64,000 bases of DNA from Apilactobacillus quenuiae (GCF_002994005.1 NZ_POSN01000002.1:127855-191854); one strand, 5' to 3'. Positions 8,231 to 17,499 are shown, numbered from the stretch's first letter. The notes: generated by a model from the letters alone, not told the origin. Program-made: numbers and translations.

Positions 8231-8351
8231 TTATAACACCATCCTTAATTATAATTTTATCACATCAGCTTGGTTTATTTTAAAATCAAAAATACAAATT
8301 TTAAATCATTTCATGTTAACATTATTATTATGATAAAGGAGTGCTGAATAT

Positions 8352-10196
8352 ATGGAAATAGCAATTATTGGAGCAGGTCCTAGAGGATTACTCTTGTTAA
8401 ATAATTTAATACAAAACAATAATCAACAAATAAACATTTATCTGTTTGATCGAAAAAATATTGGTGGTCGTGTTTGGAAAATAAATCAACCAATTGATTT
8501 AATTATGAATACACCTGCTAATGAACTAACGTTGTTTAATGACAACCAAAAAAATAGTTATTCAATTGCAGATTGGATAAAATCAGATCAATCTAAAAAA
8601 TTTATTAAATCATTAGATGAAAATAAATATCCAAATAAAAATGAATTAATAAATGCAATTAAAAGTCTAAAAGAAAATAGTTATGTTCCTAGAGCAATTT
8701 GTGGAGCATACTGCAATTGGTTCTTTAAACTATTAACAAATGAAATTAGCAAAGATAATAATATTAATTTATCATTGCATCTTAATCAAACAGTAACTGA
8801 TATTCAAAAAAATAATGATAAATTCATTGTAAAATCAAATGATGCTTATAATGTTGATAAAGTTGTCTTTAGTTTAGGACAACAAGAAAATCAGTTATCT
8901 AATACTGAGAAGTCATTTAAAAAATATGCTACTGAGAACAATTTAACTTATATTTTTCCTGAATATGCAGATGAAGTTGATTTGTCAAAAATCAATAATC
9001 AAAATACTGTAATTATTCGCGGACTAGGTCTTAGCTTTAATGATTATGTAAGTCGCCTAACTAAAGAACGTGGTGGTAAATTTACTAAAGATGCAAATGG
9101 TGGCTTAATTTATCATAAATCTGAAAAAGAACCTAAAATTATTGCTGGATCCAGACGTGGAATTCCATATTATCCAAAAGCAATTAGTCAAAAAAAATTT
9201 GATGAAAACTATTCTGCTTATTTCTTAACTAAAGATAACATTAATAAACATCTTAAAAATGGTAAATTACCGTTTGAGGATTTTCAAAGACTATTAAGAT
9301 TAGATGTTGAATATCGTTATTATACGTTCTTAATTAAAAAAGATTATCCTAATATTAACTTAAAAGAATTTCAAGATGATTTTTTAAAGAGTAATAGTCC
9401 AATTGATGTCGTTAAAAAATCAGAATTATCTAGTGAATCATTATTCAACTGGGACTTAATTTTGAATCCCGTTGCTGGTATAAAAATAACCAATATGGAA
9501 GACTATCAAGGCCATGTAAAGAAATGGTTATCGGCAGTAATAAAAGATGCTCGATTAGGATCTAAAACTGGCCCTATTATCGGTGCATTAGAAATGCTAA
9601 GAGACTTAAGAAATAATATTAGATATGTTTTAGCTAATAATTTATTATCAAACGAAGACTACGTAAACAAATATAAAGGACAATTTTCTTCAAATATTAA
9701 GTTCTTATCAATGGGCGCTCCTGTAATTAGAAGTGAAGAACTTTTAGCTTTAATTAATGCTGGTATTGTTGAAATTTTACCCCCTCAAATGCAAGTTATT
9801 GGTGCTAATCATAAATTTATAACTCGTTCTGCTTTCTATGGACACCAAATCATACAAGGTGATGCTTTGATTGAAGCAAGAACAAATGCACCTAATATAA
9901 ATATTACCGATAACCCATTACTAACTAATTTAAAGAAAAACAATATTATCAAACCACAAGTAATTCATTTATCTGATAATAATGTTAATAATTCCTCTAT
10001 TGATATTGATGTGAAAAGTGATCAAGTCAAAGACGAACCTAATATGTTCACTTGGGGACTAAATACAGAAGGATTGTATTTTGTTACAAGTGCTATCCCT
10101 CGTCCTGGAGTTAAAGATGATATTCTGACGGCTGCTGATAATATTAGTAAAAATATCTTAAATATTTCTGTAAATAATCCAACAAAATATATGTAA
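8352..10196 (+). CDS. FAD/NAD(P)-binding flavoprotein
   Basis: A 614-residue protein with an N-terminal Rossmann dinucleotide motif (IIGAGPRGLLLLNN, residues 5-18) typical of the FAD-NAD(P)-binding (NAD_binding_9) family common in lactobacilli. Further conserved-looking segments include NTPANELTLF, VVFSLGQQE and a C-terminal TSAIPRPGVKDD. Probably a cytosolic oxidoreductase; the substrate is not known. AAAGGAG precedes the start by about 10 nt. It is a single-gene unit flanked by a divergent small gene and a strong terminator. Confidence 0.75.
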   Translation: MEIAIIGAGPRGLLLLNNLIQNNNQQINIYLFDRKNIGGRVWKINQPIDLIMNTPANELTLFNDNQKNSYSIADWIKSDQSKKFIKSLDENKYPNKNELINAIKSLKENSYVPRAICGAYCNWFFKLLTNEISKDNNINLSLHLNQTVTDIQKNNDKFIVKSNDAYNVDKVVFSLGQQENQLSNTEKSFKKYATENNLTYIFPEYADEVDLSKINNQNTVIIRGLGLSFNDYVSRLTKERGGKFTKDANGGLIYHKSEKEPKIIAGSRRGIPYYPKAISQKKFDENYSAYFLTKDNINKHLKNGKLPFEDFQRLLRLDVEYRYYTFLIKKDYPNINLKEFQDDFLKSNSPIDVVKKSELSSESLFNWDLILNPVAGIKITNMEDYQGHVKKWLSAVIKDARLGSKTGPIIGALEMLRDLRNNIRYVLANNLLSNEDYVNKYKGQFSSNIKFLSMGAPVIRSEELLALINAGIVEILPPQMQVIGANHKFITRSAFYGHQIIQGDALIEARTNAPNINITDNPLLTNLKKNNIIKPQVIHLSDNNVNNSSIDIDVKSDQVKDEPNMFTWGLNTEGLYFVTSAIPRPGVKDDILTAADNISKNILNISVNNPTKYM

Positions 10197-10234
10197 AAAA
10201 TAGTCCAACAATTAAAATTGTTGGACTATTTTTT
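10195..10234. terminator. Bidirectional terminator
   Basis: A long stem, AATAGTCCAACAATT against its perfect complement, with A and T runs on either side. It overlaps the ends of both convergent genes. Confidence 0.9.
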
Positions 10235-10850
10235 AACTTGTATATATAAATGAGCTATCTGGAACCCTAATCAATGTATACTCATGTGCTTGTTTACCTG
10301 CATGTAAACCTATGCCATTTAAAAAATTATTTTTATAAGTAGCTTTAACTTTAACTACCCAAGCTTTTTGATAATGATCATCTAATTTTTTTATACTTTG
10401 ATTTTTCCAATCAAATGCAAAATCAGGAATATTGACTGCATTGTTATTTCCAGTCAAAACATTAGATGTATTACTAGAAACTTGATTCTTTTTATTTTTA
10501 ATTAAATATGAATAAGACTGATTCAAGTTAGGAGTTTTTTGTTTTAAAACTTTAACATAGTAAGAATTTTTACCATTAGTGTCTAATACCAAGGGATTAT
10601 ATTCTCTTTTAATTGCAATGTCTTTAGTCCTAACATTTGAATTAAATGTTTCAAATAACATAAATCCTAATCCTAAAAATAAAATAATAAGCTGTGCCAA
10701 AGTTTTAAACAAATGATTCCATGAAAAGGAATAATTGTTGTTTAAAATGATTCTACTTCTTCTTACACCAATATTATGTACTACAAACGTAGCATAAATA
10801 ATTAAAGCAATCCAAAAAATCAAACCAATTAAATTCCAGCCCGATTTCAT
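10233..10850 (-). CDS. Two-helix membrane protein with extracytoplasmic domain (LVIS_2131-like)
   Basis: A 205-residue protein with transmembrane helices at about residues 5-24 and 47-67, then about 135 residues that should face outward (LDTNGKNSYYVKVLKQK through AHEYTLIRVPDSSF). It resembles the LVIS_2131 family of uncharacterised lactobacillus membrane proteins; this name is from memory and should be confirmed. The minus-strand start is preceded by AGAAGGAG. It lies 110 bp downstream of the D,D-carboxypeptidase gene on the same strand, with an inverted repeat between them. Confidence 0.65.
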   Translation of the reverse strand: MKSGWNLIGLIFWIALIIYATFVVHNIGVRRSRIILNNNYSFSWNHLFKTLAQLIILFLGLGFMLFETFNSNVRTKDIAIKREYNPLVLDTNGKNSYYVKVLKQKTPNLNQSYSYLIKNKKNQVSSNTSNVLTGNNNAVNIPDFAFDWKNQSIKKLDDHYQKAWVVKVKATYKNNFLNGIGLHAGKQAHEYTLIRVPDSSFIYTS

Positions 10851-10906
10851 AAATCTTCTCCTTCTATAAAGCTAATTATATAAAAACGCAAAATTACATA
10901 ATGAGT

Positions 10907-10929
10907 ATTTTACACTATATATGTAAAAT
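10907..10929. promoter_or_regulatory. Inverted repeat upstream of the membrane-protein gene
   Basis: ATTTTACA (10907-10914) and TGTAAAAT (10922-10929) form an 8-7-8 inverted repeat with no T-run after it on either strand. It may be an operator or a hairpin in the message; nothing more can be said. Confidence 0.4.
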
Positions 10930-10960
10930 TACCAAATTCTTATTATAATGATTAGATTGT

Positions 10961-11956
10961 TTAATTGTATAAAGAAGAATTTTTGTACACAAATTTCATT
11001 AGACGAATAGTATTACTAAATTCATCACTATCATTTAAAGTAACAGTTACTAAACGATCCTTATTCTTTATTTTTCCAGTACCAACAAAACACAACCCAG
11101 CATTATCAGTATACCCCGTTTTTAATCCATCAATATTTAAACTAGGATCATAAAACTCTTTACCTGGTAATAGATTATTCTCATTATAAATATCTTGATC
11201 ACCATCATAAGTAGCAGTTTTTTTTGAATCATTCACAATTGCCGGGTATTCTTTTAAAATATAGACTGCAATTTCACCAATTGCTTTTGCAGAAACTTCA
11301 TTACCATCATTAATATCACCCAACTGATTATAGCTATAATGTTTCAAATCATTATTTTCTAAGCCAGATGATGAAACAAAGTGCGCCTTTAATTGCCAAA
11401 TTTTAGCCTGTTGATTCATCATGTGAATAAACTTTTTATTGCTACCAGCTACCCATTCTCCAAGTGCAATCGCAGCATTATTTGAAGAACGAATTAAAGC
11501 TGCTTTATAAAGTTCCCTAACTGTGTATTTGTGATGCTTGTGAAAATCAAAACCACCCAAGTCATAGCTTTGTCCCATTCTTATTAAATTGGGATTAGAT
11601 GTATTAACTACTTGACTCCATCCATTTATTTTTTGAGCCTTTTGAATAACTAAATATAGAGTCATTAATTTAGACAAAGATGCAATTTTTTCTGGTTTGT
11701 TTTCATTATGTGCGTAAACTATTTGGCCAGTCTTAGCATCGATTGCTACCATTGCCTCTGGTTTGCTTAATAAATCCGGGTTTAATTTTTTGGAAATTAA
11801 ATTATATTTAAAATTAATATTATGATTTTTATCCTCGAATGAGTCTTCAATTTTATTAAAAGATTTTTTGAATATGGAATCCTTGTTAATAAATCCAAGT
11901 CCTAATATAACAACAACTATTATAGCAACAAAAAAGGCTAATTTTTTTCTATTCAT
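10961..11956 (-). CDS. D-alanyl-D-alanine carboxypeptidase (serine-type, PBP5-like)
   Basis: A 331-residue low-molecular-weight penicillin-binding protein that trims the terminal D-Ala of peptidoglycan stem peptides. An N-terminal hydrophobic helix (about residues 7-23) anchors or exports it. The active-site triad is SLSK (about residue 93), SSN (in RSSNNAAIALGEW) and KTG (DGLKTGYTDNAG). It ends soon after the catalytic domain, without the C-terminal amphipathic anchor of classical DacA, so the N-terminal helix is probably the membrane anchor. Divergent from the thiamine transporter operon. Confidence 0.88.
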   Translation of the reverse strand: MNRKKLAFFVAIIVVVILGLGFINKDSIFKKSFNKIEDSFEDKNHNINFKYNLISKKLNPDLLSKPEAMVAIDAKTGQIVYAHNENKPEKIASLSKLMTLYLVIQKAQKINGWSQVVNTSNPNLIRMGQSYDLGGFDFHKHHKYTVRELYKAALIRSSNNAAIALGEWVAGSNKKFIHMMNQQAKIWQLKAHFVSSSGLENNDLKHYSYNQLGDINDGNEVSAKAIGEIAVYILKEYPAIVNDSKKTATYDGDQDIYNENNLLPGKEFYDPSLNIDGLKTGYTDNAGLCFVGTGKIKNKDRLVTVTLNDSDEFSNTIRLMKFVYKNSSLYN

Positions 11957-11988
11957 CTTCGATTCTACTTTCTGTATATAAATATAGG

Positions 11989-12017
11989 TTGATTTTAGTT
12001 TAATTTAATTGTATAGT
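11989..12017 (+). promoter_or_regulatory. Promoter of the TPP-riboswitch ykoEDC operon
   Basis: TTGATT (11989-11994) and TATAGT (12012-12017) are 17 bp apart. Transcription would begin about 20 nt before the riboswitch. Confidence 0.65.
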
Positions 12018-12042
12018 ACTTATAAAATAAATATTATTAATG

Positions 12043-12117
12043 TTTGGGGTGCCTTTTAGGCTGAGATAAACCCATTGTACCTGATTCAGGATAATCCCTG
12101 CGAAGGAAAACAATACC
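12043..12117 (+). ncRNA. TPP (thiamine pyrophosphate) riboswitch, THI element
   Basis: The conserved THI-box core is unmistakable: GGGGTGCC, GGCTGAGATAAACCC, ACCTGATTCAGGATAAT and CCTGCGAAGGAAA in order. It precedes a terminator and the ykoEDC thiamine/HMP transporter genes, so thiamine pyrophosphate should switch the operon off by termination. Confidence 0.95.
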
Positions 12118-12150
12118 TTTTACCTTATATCATTGTGCATTTAACAATAA

Positions 12151-12187
12151 TTTAAAGGGTCCCAAACTTTTTGGGACTCTTTTTTTA
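12151..12187 (+). terminator. Expression-platform terminator of the TPP riboswitch
   Basis: GTCCCAAA (12159-12166) pairs with TTTGGGAC (12170-12177), extended by flanking A/T and G-T pairs, followed by T7. It sits between aptamer and first gene. Confidence 0.88.
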
Positions 12188-12208
12188 TGTCCTTGAAAGG
12201 AGAACAAC

Positions 12209-12763
12209 ATGCAAAAAATTTGGAATTTAAGAAACATTATATTATTAACATTAATCTCTATCATATGCGGAATTATTTTCTTCGCTACTGGTTTTATATA
12301 TAATTCTTTATCACTAATGTTAACCCCCTTTGGTTTAGCACCATTCGCCAATGATATATTAATTGGTTTATGGATAATGGCAGCTCCATTAGCTGGATTT
12401 ATTTTTAAAAAACCCGGAGCTGCTATATTATCAGAAATACTAGGATCTATTGTAGAGATGTTTCTAGGTGGACAATGGGGAGCATCAACTTTAATTAGTG
12501 GTTTTATCCAAGGAGTGGCTTCTGAATTAGGATTTGCTGTAACAAAATATAAGCACTATGATTGGATTGGAATTATCAGCACTACTATAACTACAACCAT
12601 TATCACATTTATATGGGATTGGTTCAAAAATGGTTACAGCTCATATGCTCCTAATATGCTAATTCTATTGTTTATTACTAGAATGCTATCAGTATTTTTA
12701 TTTGGTGGAATTTTAACCAAATTAATTAATAATATGTTATCCAAAAGTAATGTAATTAAGTAA
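12209..12763 (+). CDS. ykoE: ECF transporter S component YkoE (thiamine/HMP)
   Basis: A 184-residue, roughly six-helix substrate-binding S component that captures thiamine or its HMP moiety. The YkoE signature region (GLWIMAAPLAGFIFKKPGAA, EILGSIVEMFLGGQWG) is clear. AAAGGAG at 12196-12202 sets the start. First gene of ykoE-ykoD-ykoC behind a TPP riboswitch, which supports the substrate assignment. Confidence 0.92.
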   Translation: MQKIWNLRNIILLTLISIICGIIFFATGFIYNSLSLMLTPFGLAPFANDILIGLWIMAAPLAGFIFKKPGAAILSEILGSIVEMFLGGQWGASTLISGFIQGVASELGFAVTKYKHYDWIGIISTTITTTIITFIWDWFKNGYSSYAPNMLILLFITRMLSVFLFGGILTKLINNMLSKSNVIK

Positions 12764-12779
12764 TAGGAGTAATGATAAT

Positions 12780-14186
12780 TTGGCTACGTTAAATCTTAAG
12801 AATTTAAAGTTCAATTACGAAGACAGTAAATTTCCAATATTTAGTAATGTAAGTTTAGAATTCAAATCTAATACCATTTCAATAATTCATGGACCATCTG
12901 GATGTGGAAAGTCCACTTTATTAAAAATAATAGCAAGATTATATCCAAAATATAATGAAGGTGTCACCTCAGGTAAAATTTTATTAAATCAAAAAAGTAT
13001 AAATTCAATTAACGAAATATCATTTAGAAAAAAAGTAGCTATGATGTTTCAAAATCCTAATCAGCAATTCTGCATGCAAAATGGATATGATGAACTAATA
13101 TTTACCATGGAAAACCTACAGTTATCAAAAGAACAAATCGTTAATAAAATTGATAAAGCCATTAAGTTTGGTAACATCCAACAAATAATATCCCATCCAT
13201 TTGATACATTATCAGGTGGCGAAAAACAAAGAATGGCTTTATCAATAATATATGCTATTAATCCAGATATCATTTTATTAGATGAGCCCTTCGCTAGTGT
13301 TGATTATGAAACAAGAAAAATAATGATTAATAAATTACATCAATTAAAAGATATGGGAAAAACAATCATTATTGTTGATCATGATTTATCTTTATACGAA
13401 AATATATTTAATAATTTAATCATATATCATGATAATACTTTTAAATCAAATTCATATGAAACGGCAATTAGAAAGTTCAAAGAATTTCAATTATCTTCAT
13501 CAATAAAATGCTCTATCCCTGATAAGCAACCTATTATCCTATCCCTTAAAAATCTATCTATCAGTAACGGTGATAAGGATTTAATTAAAGACAGTAATAT
13601 TAACTTCTATAAAGGATATACAACTTTAATCACCGGTAAGAATGGATCTGGTAAAACTTCATTGTTCAATACACTAATTAAAAATCATTCATTTGATGGC
13701 GAGATATTATTGAATCAAAAAAGCATAAAAAAAATAAGAAGTTTGAAATACTACAAAAAAGTAGGAATTATCTTTCAAGAATCAGAAAAACAGTTCATTA
13801 AACTAACTGTAAAAGAAGAGATTAAATTATCAATAAAGAAACATAATCATAAATTATTTTCTCAAACAGAAATTGATAATTTTATTAATAGTTTAGGCTT
13901 AACATCACTACTAGACCAAGTAGTATATTCATTAAGTGAAGGTCAAAAAAAGAAACTACAAATTTTGTCGATGGTAATTATGGGCCATTCAGTTTTATTA
14001 TTAGATGAACCCTTCGAAGGATTAGATTTGAAATCAATAAAGGCTATAACTAATATCATTAAATTAGCTAAACAAAGAGGTCAAACACAAATAATTATTA
14101 GTCATCAAAGATATCAGCTAGAAGAACTAATAGATTTTCATGTCCAATTAAGCAATAATAAATTGGAGTATAAGGAGTCTTTTTAA
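12780..14186 (+). CDS. ykoD: ECF transporter double ATP-binding protein YkoD
   Basis: A 468-residue energising subunit with two fused ABC domains. The first has Walker A GPSGCGKST, signature LSGGEKQ and Walker B IILLDEPFASVD. The second has Walker A GKNGSGKTS, signature LSEGQKK and Walker B VLLLDEPFEGLD. The start is TTG at 12780, chosen because AGGAG lies at 12765-12769 and the nearby ATG frame closes after six codons. It follows ykoE by 16 nt and is immediately followed by ykoC. Confidence 0.92.
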   Translation: MATLNLKNLKFNYEDSKFPIFSNVSLEFKSNTISIIHGPSGCGKSTLLKIIARLYPKYNEGVTSGKILLNQKSINSINEISFRKKVAMMFQNPNQQFCMQNGYDELIFTMENLQLSKEQIVNKIDKAIKFGNIQQIISHPFDTLSGGEKQRMALSIIYAINPDIILLDEPFASVDYETRKIMINKLHQLKDMGKTIIIVDHDLSLYENIFNNLIIYHDNTFKSNSYETAIRKFKEFQLSSSIKCSIPDKQPIILSLKNLSISNGDKDLIKDSNINFYKGYTTLITGKNGSGKTSLFNTLIKNHSFDGEILLNQKSIKKIRSLKYYKKVGIIFQESEKQFIKLTVKEEIKLSIKKHNHKLFSQTEIDNFINSLGLTSLLDQVVYSLSEGQKKKLQILSMVIMGHSVLLLDEPFEGLDLKSIKAITNIIKLAKQRGQTQIIISHQRYQLEELIDFHVQLSNNKLEYKESF

Positions 14187-14828
14187 ATGGATCCAGCACT
14201 TAAATTAATAACTATATTAATAATTGCATTTGAAATATCATTTACCCAAAACTTAATATTGAATTTTATTATAATCGCTTTTAGTCTATTAATACTAATA
14301 TTGAACAAGATAAAGATTAAGAGCTTATTGCATATTCTAATTATCCCTATTATTCCAGCTATTGGTATTTATTCTTCTCAGTTGATAAATGGTAGTGCAA
14401 ATTATGGAATAATCCTTGCAACAAGAGTTTATGCATACGTATTTTTAGGAGCTACCTTTACTAAAACCTCATCAATTGAGGATTTAGCTTTTACACTTGA
14501 ACAAAATTTCAATCTACCTTCTAAATTTGCATATGGTGTATTAGGTGCTTTTAATTTAACAGAAACTATAAAAAAAGAAATTAAGCAAATTAAGATGTCA
14601 GCTACGATGAGAAACTTACACTTAACTTTCTTATCCCCTACTTTATACTTTAAAAGTATTATGTCAGCTTTAAACTGGTCTAATTTATTAGCTGAAGGTA
14701 TGACCTCACATTTATTTGTTGAAAATAATCCTAGAACTCATTTTAAGATTATACATATAAATAAATTTGATTATGTAAAAATAATTATTACAATTGTGGT
14801 TGTTCAATTGATACTAATTGCATTTTGA
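14187..14828 (+). CDS. ykoC: ECF transporter T component YkoC
   Basis: A 213-residue transmembrane coupling protein (EcfT/CbiQ family) linking YkoE to the YkoD ATPase domains. It has hydrophobic N-terminal helices, then the coupling-helix region (KEIKQIKMSATMRN; an A-R-G-like motif reads SATMRN). Its ATG abuts the ykoD stop, with TAAGGAG at 14171-14177 inside ykoD. Last gene of the thiamine transporter operon. Confidence 0.88.
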   Translation: MDPALKLITILIIAFEISFTQNLILNFIIIAFSLLILILNKIKIKSLLHILIIPIIPAIGIYSSQLINGSANYGIILATRVYAYVFLGATFTKTSSIEDLAFTLEQNFNLPSKFAYGVLGAFNLTETIKKEIKQIKMSATMRNLHLTFLSPTLYFKSIMSALNWSNLLAEGMTSHLFVENNPRTHFKIIHINKFDYVKIIITIVVVQLILIAF

Positions 14829-14860
14829 AACTAAATTAATGTGTAAATTCATAATTACGT

Positions 14861-14866
14861 TATAAT
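14861..14866 (+). promoter_or_regulatory. Probable -10 box of the 60-aa protein gene
   Basis: TATAAT lies 35 nt before the ATG at 14902. No convincing -35 is seen at 17 bp. Confidence 0.4.
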
Positions 14867-14901
14867 GAAATTGAACGCTAATTACATAGGGGGAATTTCA
14901 G

Positions 14902-15084
14902 ATGGAACGTAAAATGAATAATATTGCCGAAGAAATAATTAATTATCAAAAGGATCATGATATCCCAGATACTTTGTTAGCTTTTAAACTACATTTTAGC
15001 GTGGAAGAACTACATGATATTAAAAGTATGGAAAAGTCACCAAATCAAGACGAAGTTAATATAATCAAACAAACTTTAGCCTAA
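14902..15084 (+). CDS. Small helical protein (LBP_cg2779-like), unknown function
   Basis: A 60-residue protein. The pattern IAEEIINYQKDHDIPDTLLAFKLHFSVEELHDIKS looks like a degenerate helix-turn-helix seen in small lactobacillus proteins named LBP_cg2779 family; that name is from memory. A strong AGGGGG site precedes the start, and a strong terminator follows, so it is an independent small gene. A DNA-binding role is possible but unproven. Confidence 0.65.
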   Translation: MERKMNNIAEEIINYQKDHDIPDTLLAFKLHFSVEELHDIKSMEKSPNQDEVNIIKQTLA

Positions 15085-15099
15085 TCTGAAATTCATGAT

Positions 15100-15137
15100 A
15101 AAAAAGATACTATGCATATGCATAGTATCTTTTTTTA
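15100..15137. terminator. Bidirectional terminator
   Basis: A palindrome of about 36 bp centred at 15117/15118 (GATACTATGCAT and its complement) with A6 and T7 flanks, between convergent genes. Confidence 0.9.
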
Positions 15138-16298
15138 TAAATCTCCATTTAATTTTAAACGACGTTCATCTAAATAAGCTTGTATATAGTCAAAACCAAT
15201 TTCAGCAATATCATTTACCGGAATTTCTTTATCATTAATGAAGAAAGTTCTGGTTTCATCTAAAAAATTAAATTTAATATATTCATTAGTAATTAATGAT
15301 GGATAGCCCAAAAATACATTGCCGTTCTTTAATTGTAACCTAATCAAATGCTTCATACCCAATGATTGATTCAACAGTAATAATAAATTATTTTCAGTTA
15401 CATCAAATTGACGATCTGCATTTAAGACTGGTTGTTCTTCAGTTGATTGTTGAATATTGTTTTGAACCATTAATTGCATAATATTTAAATAATCAGTATC
15501 AACGGTCACACTATCAATAGCCAACATCCTCATTAATACATATCCACCAAATTGTCCAGCCATATCAACAACTTTTAAAACAATGCTATCCTCATTAATC
15601 ATAATGACTTTACCCACATAAAAATAATTATGATTATATCTGGCATTAACTTCAACAAAACTTTGTTGATCAAAAGAATGAGTCAGCATTTCAACAATAT
15701 GATTAATAGATTTAGCTGTATGGGCAATTAAATTGCTAGGTTGCACTTTATCAATTACCTTACTCATTGTTTCAAGTTCTCTGCCTTGAAATTCAATTAA
15801 TCTAATATTTCCAAATGCAAAACTTGTTAAATAATTTTCAGATAATTTAAATTTATTAATAACCAAAAGCTCAATACCATCATTATTAACTTTTTTAATA
15901 ATCCCAGTATAAAACTTTGCTGAATCATTTTCTTGTATCAATATCATTTGTTTGTCTAAATAACTTTGAATCAAAATTTGCTGAAATAAGTTAACCTTAC
16001 TAGCAAAATTAATTGATTTTGGAGAAAATTGTAATAAATTATCATTTTCAACAACTACCATTTTCTCTTCTATTCGATCTAAATCTTCACTCTTATGTTC
16101 AATACTTTCAATTGAAAAAAGCTTAATTGCGACAAATCCATCAGCCATCGCGGTAGATTCATAAGTTTTGATTAAAACTTCATGATCATTATATCGATCA
16201 ATATAACCAGTATAAAAAATATCTCCAGATACCAAATAAATATTAACTAACAAATGATTTAGGTATGCTTTTTTTATTTCTTCTAATACATACTCCAT
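15135..16298 (-). CDS. Protein with four tandem beta-rich repeats resembling Sm-like domains, unknown function
   Basis: A 387-residue soluble protein that I do not recognise. It contains four divergent repeats of roughly 90-100 residues. Each has an amphipathic helix, then strands ending in F-Y/L-x-G, a short turn with Asn, a V/I-rich strand, and a closing I-x-x-I/V strand: LVNIYLVSGDIFYTGYIDRY, KFYTGIIKKVNNDGIELLVI, YFYVGKVIMINEDSIVLKVV, NVFLGYPSLITNEYIKFNF. The pattern recalls the Sm1/Sm2 fold of Hfq and LSm proteins. Start at ATG 16298, because the longer TTG start sits inside the only Shine-Dalgarno (TTGAGG). It lies 18 nt after the asparaginase stop, so they are co-transcribed. RNA binding is inference only. 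Confidence 0.65.
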   Translation of the reverse strand: MEYVLEEIKKAYLNHLLVNIYLVSGDIFYTGYIDRYNDHEVLIKTYESTAMADGFVAIKLFSIESIEHKSEDLDRIEEKMVVVENDNLLQFSPKSINFASKVNLFQQILIQSYLDKQMILIQENDSAKFYTGIIKKVNNDGIELLVINKFKLSENYLTSFAFGNIRLIEFQGRELETMSKVIDKVQPSNLIAHTAKSINHIVEMLTHSFDQQSFVEVNARYNHNYFYVGKVIMINEDSIVLKVVDMAGQFGGYVLMRMLAIDSVTVDTDYLNIMQLMVQNNIQQSTEEQPVLNADRQFDVTENNLLLLLNQSLGMKHLIRLQLKNGNVFLGYPSLITNEYIKFNFLDETRTFFINDKEIPVNDIAEIGFDYIQAYLDERRLKLNGDL

Positions 16299-16316
16299 AT
16301 TTAAAAACCTCAATTT

Positions 16317-17291
16317 TTAAGAAATTGCGTTCCCCATAAAGTGAGCTAATTCTTTGCCTGATTTACCAGCGCTAATACCCACTATTAATTTAATTCTAGC
16401 TTTCTGGCCATTTAATCCATGACAAATCGTTAATCCCATATCTTGCAACTCAATGCCACCACCATGGTAAGCATAGATGTCTTGAGCGACTCCATTAATA
16501 CATCTTGAAACTAAAATGATAGGAATATTTCGATCCAATAGTTTTTGTAATGATGGCAAGGTTGCAGGTGGTAAATTACCAGCGCCAAGGCCTTCAATTA
16601 CTAATCCTTTAGTCTGGTCATTATCCAAAGCATCGAATAATGTACCATCCATCCCTGCAAAGCCCTTAATCAAATAAACACCATCAACTACATTATTAAT
16701 ATCTACAACTTCACTTTTAATTAATTCTTGGAAGAATGATGGATGATGTTTACTAATAATTCCAATTGGCCCAAAGGTTGGGGTTCTAAAAGTTGCTACA
16801 TTGGTAGTATGTGTTTTAGTTACATATCTAGCAGTATGAATTTCATCATTCATTACTACTAAGACCCCCTTACCTTTGGCATTTTCATTGGCTGCAGTAG
16901 CAGCAGCATTCAACAAATTATAAAGACCATCAGAACCAATTTCATTAGAAGAACGCATTGCACCTGTAACAACTACTGGCATATCATTTTTCAAAGTTAA
17001 GTCTAAAAAGTATGCTGTTTCTTCCAAAGTATCCGTTCCATGAGTAACCACTACACCGTAGTAGCCTTCATTTTTTGCTTGCTTAATACGATTTACGATT
17101 TTCAACATTACTTTAGGCGTAATGTGTGGTGAAGGTAAATTAAATAACTCTTCATTTACAATTTTAATATTACGACCTAATAAATTATTTTGATTCGCAA
17201 TAGGATTTTCTTTATTTTGAACTACTTCCCCACTATCATCTTGAGACATAGAGATAGTTCCACCTGTATGGATTGCTAAAATTTTCTTCAA
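16317..17291 (-). CDS. ansA: Type I L-asparaginase
   Basis: A 324-residue cytosolic asparaginase hydrolysing L-asparagine to aspartate and ammonia. The two catalytic threonine motifs are visible: HTGGTISMS (about residue 12) and VVTHGTDTLEETA (about residues 84-96). No signal peptide, in line with type I. The start codon is TTG at 17291, with AGGAGG nine nt upstream. First gene of a two-gene operon with the four-repeat protein. Confidence 0.9.
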   Translation of the reverse strand: MKKILAIHTGGTISMSQDDSGEVVQNKENPIANQNNLLGRNIKIVNEELFNLPSPHITPKVMLKIVNRIKQAKNEGYYGVVVTHGTDTLEETAYFLDLTLKNDMPVVVTGAMRSSNEIGSDGLYNLLNAAATAANENAKGKGVLVVMNDEIHTARYVTKTHTTNVATFRTPTFGPIGIISKHHPSFFQELIKSEVVDINNVVDGVYLIKGFAGMDGTLFDALDNDQTKGLVIEGLGAGNLPPATLPSLQKLLDRNIPIILVSRCINGVAQDIYAYHGGGIELQDMGLTICHGLNGQKARIKLIVGISAGKSGKELAHFMGNAIS

Positions 17292-17331
17292 GACAAAATG
17301 CCTCCTAATAATATAAAAACTAATACTTTAC

Positions 17332-17360
17332 ATTGTACATTTAATTAATTGCTATCACAA
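17332..17360 (-). promoter_or_regulatory. Promoter of the asparaginase operon
   Basis: On the minus strand, TTGTGA (17355-17360) and TACAAT (17332-17337) are separated by 17 bp, about 40 nt upstream of the TTG start. Confidence 0.65.
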
Positions 17361-17432
17361 TTATAGAATATGATAAGGTTGATTTTTTAAATATTTTAAT
17401 ATACTATTTATCTTAATAATATATATTTTATT

Positions 17433-17499
17433 GCCTATATAATTACTAAAATATGGTTAGTAAGTTTCTACCTGAAACCTTAAATTTCAGACTATAAGC
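17433..17499 (+). ncRNA. Purine riboswitch, guanine-type
   Basis: The aptamer core reads ATATGG, AAGTTTCTACC, a P3 hairpin (CTGAAA/TTTCAG) and GACTATAAG, matching the xpt-class purine riboswitch. P1 is formed by 17433-17439 with 17493-17499. The base corresponding to position 74 is C (17492), which specifies guanine or hypoxanthine rather than adenine. The 3' P1 strand (17494-17499) can alternatively pair with GCTTAT (17520-17525), freeing or blocking the downstream terminator. Confidence 0.93.
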
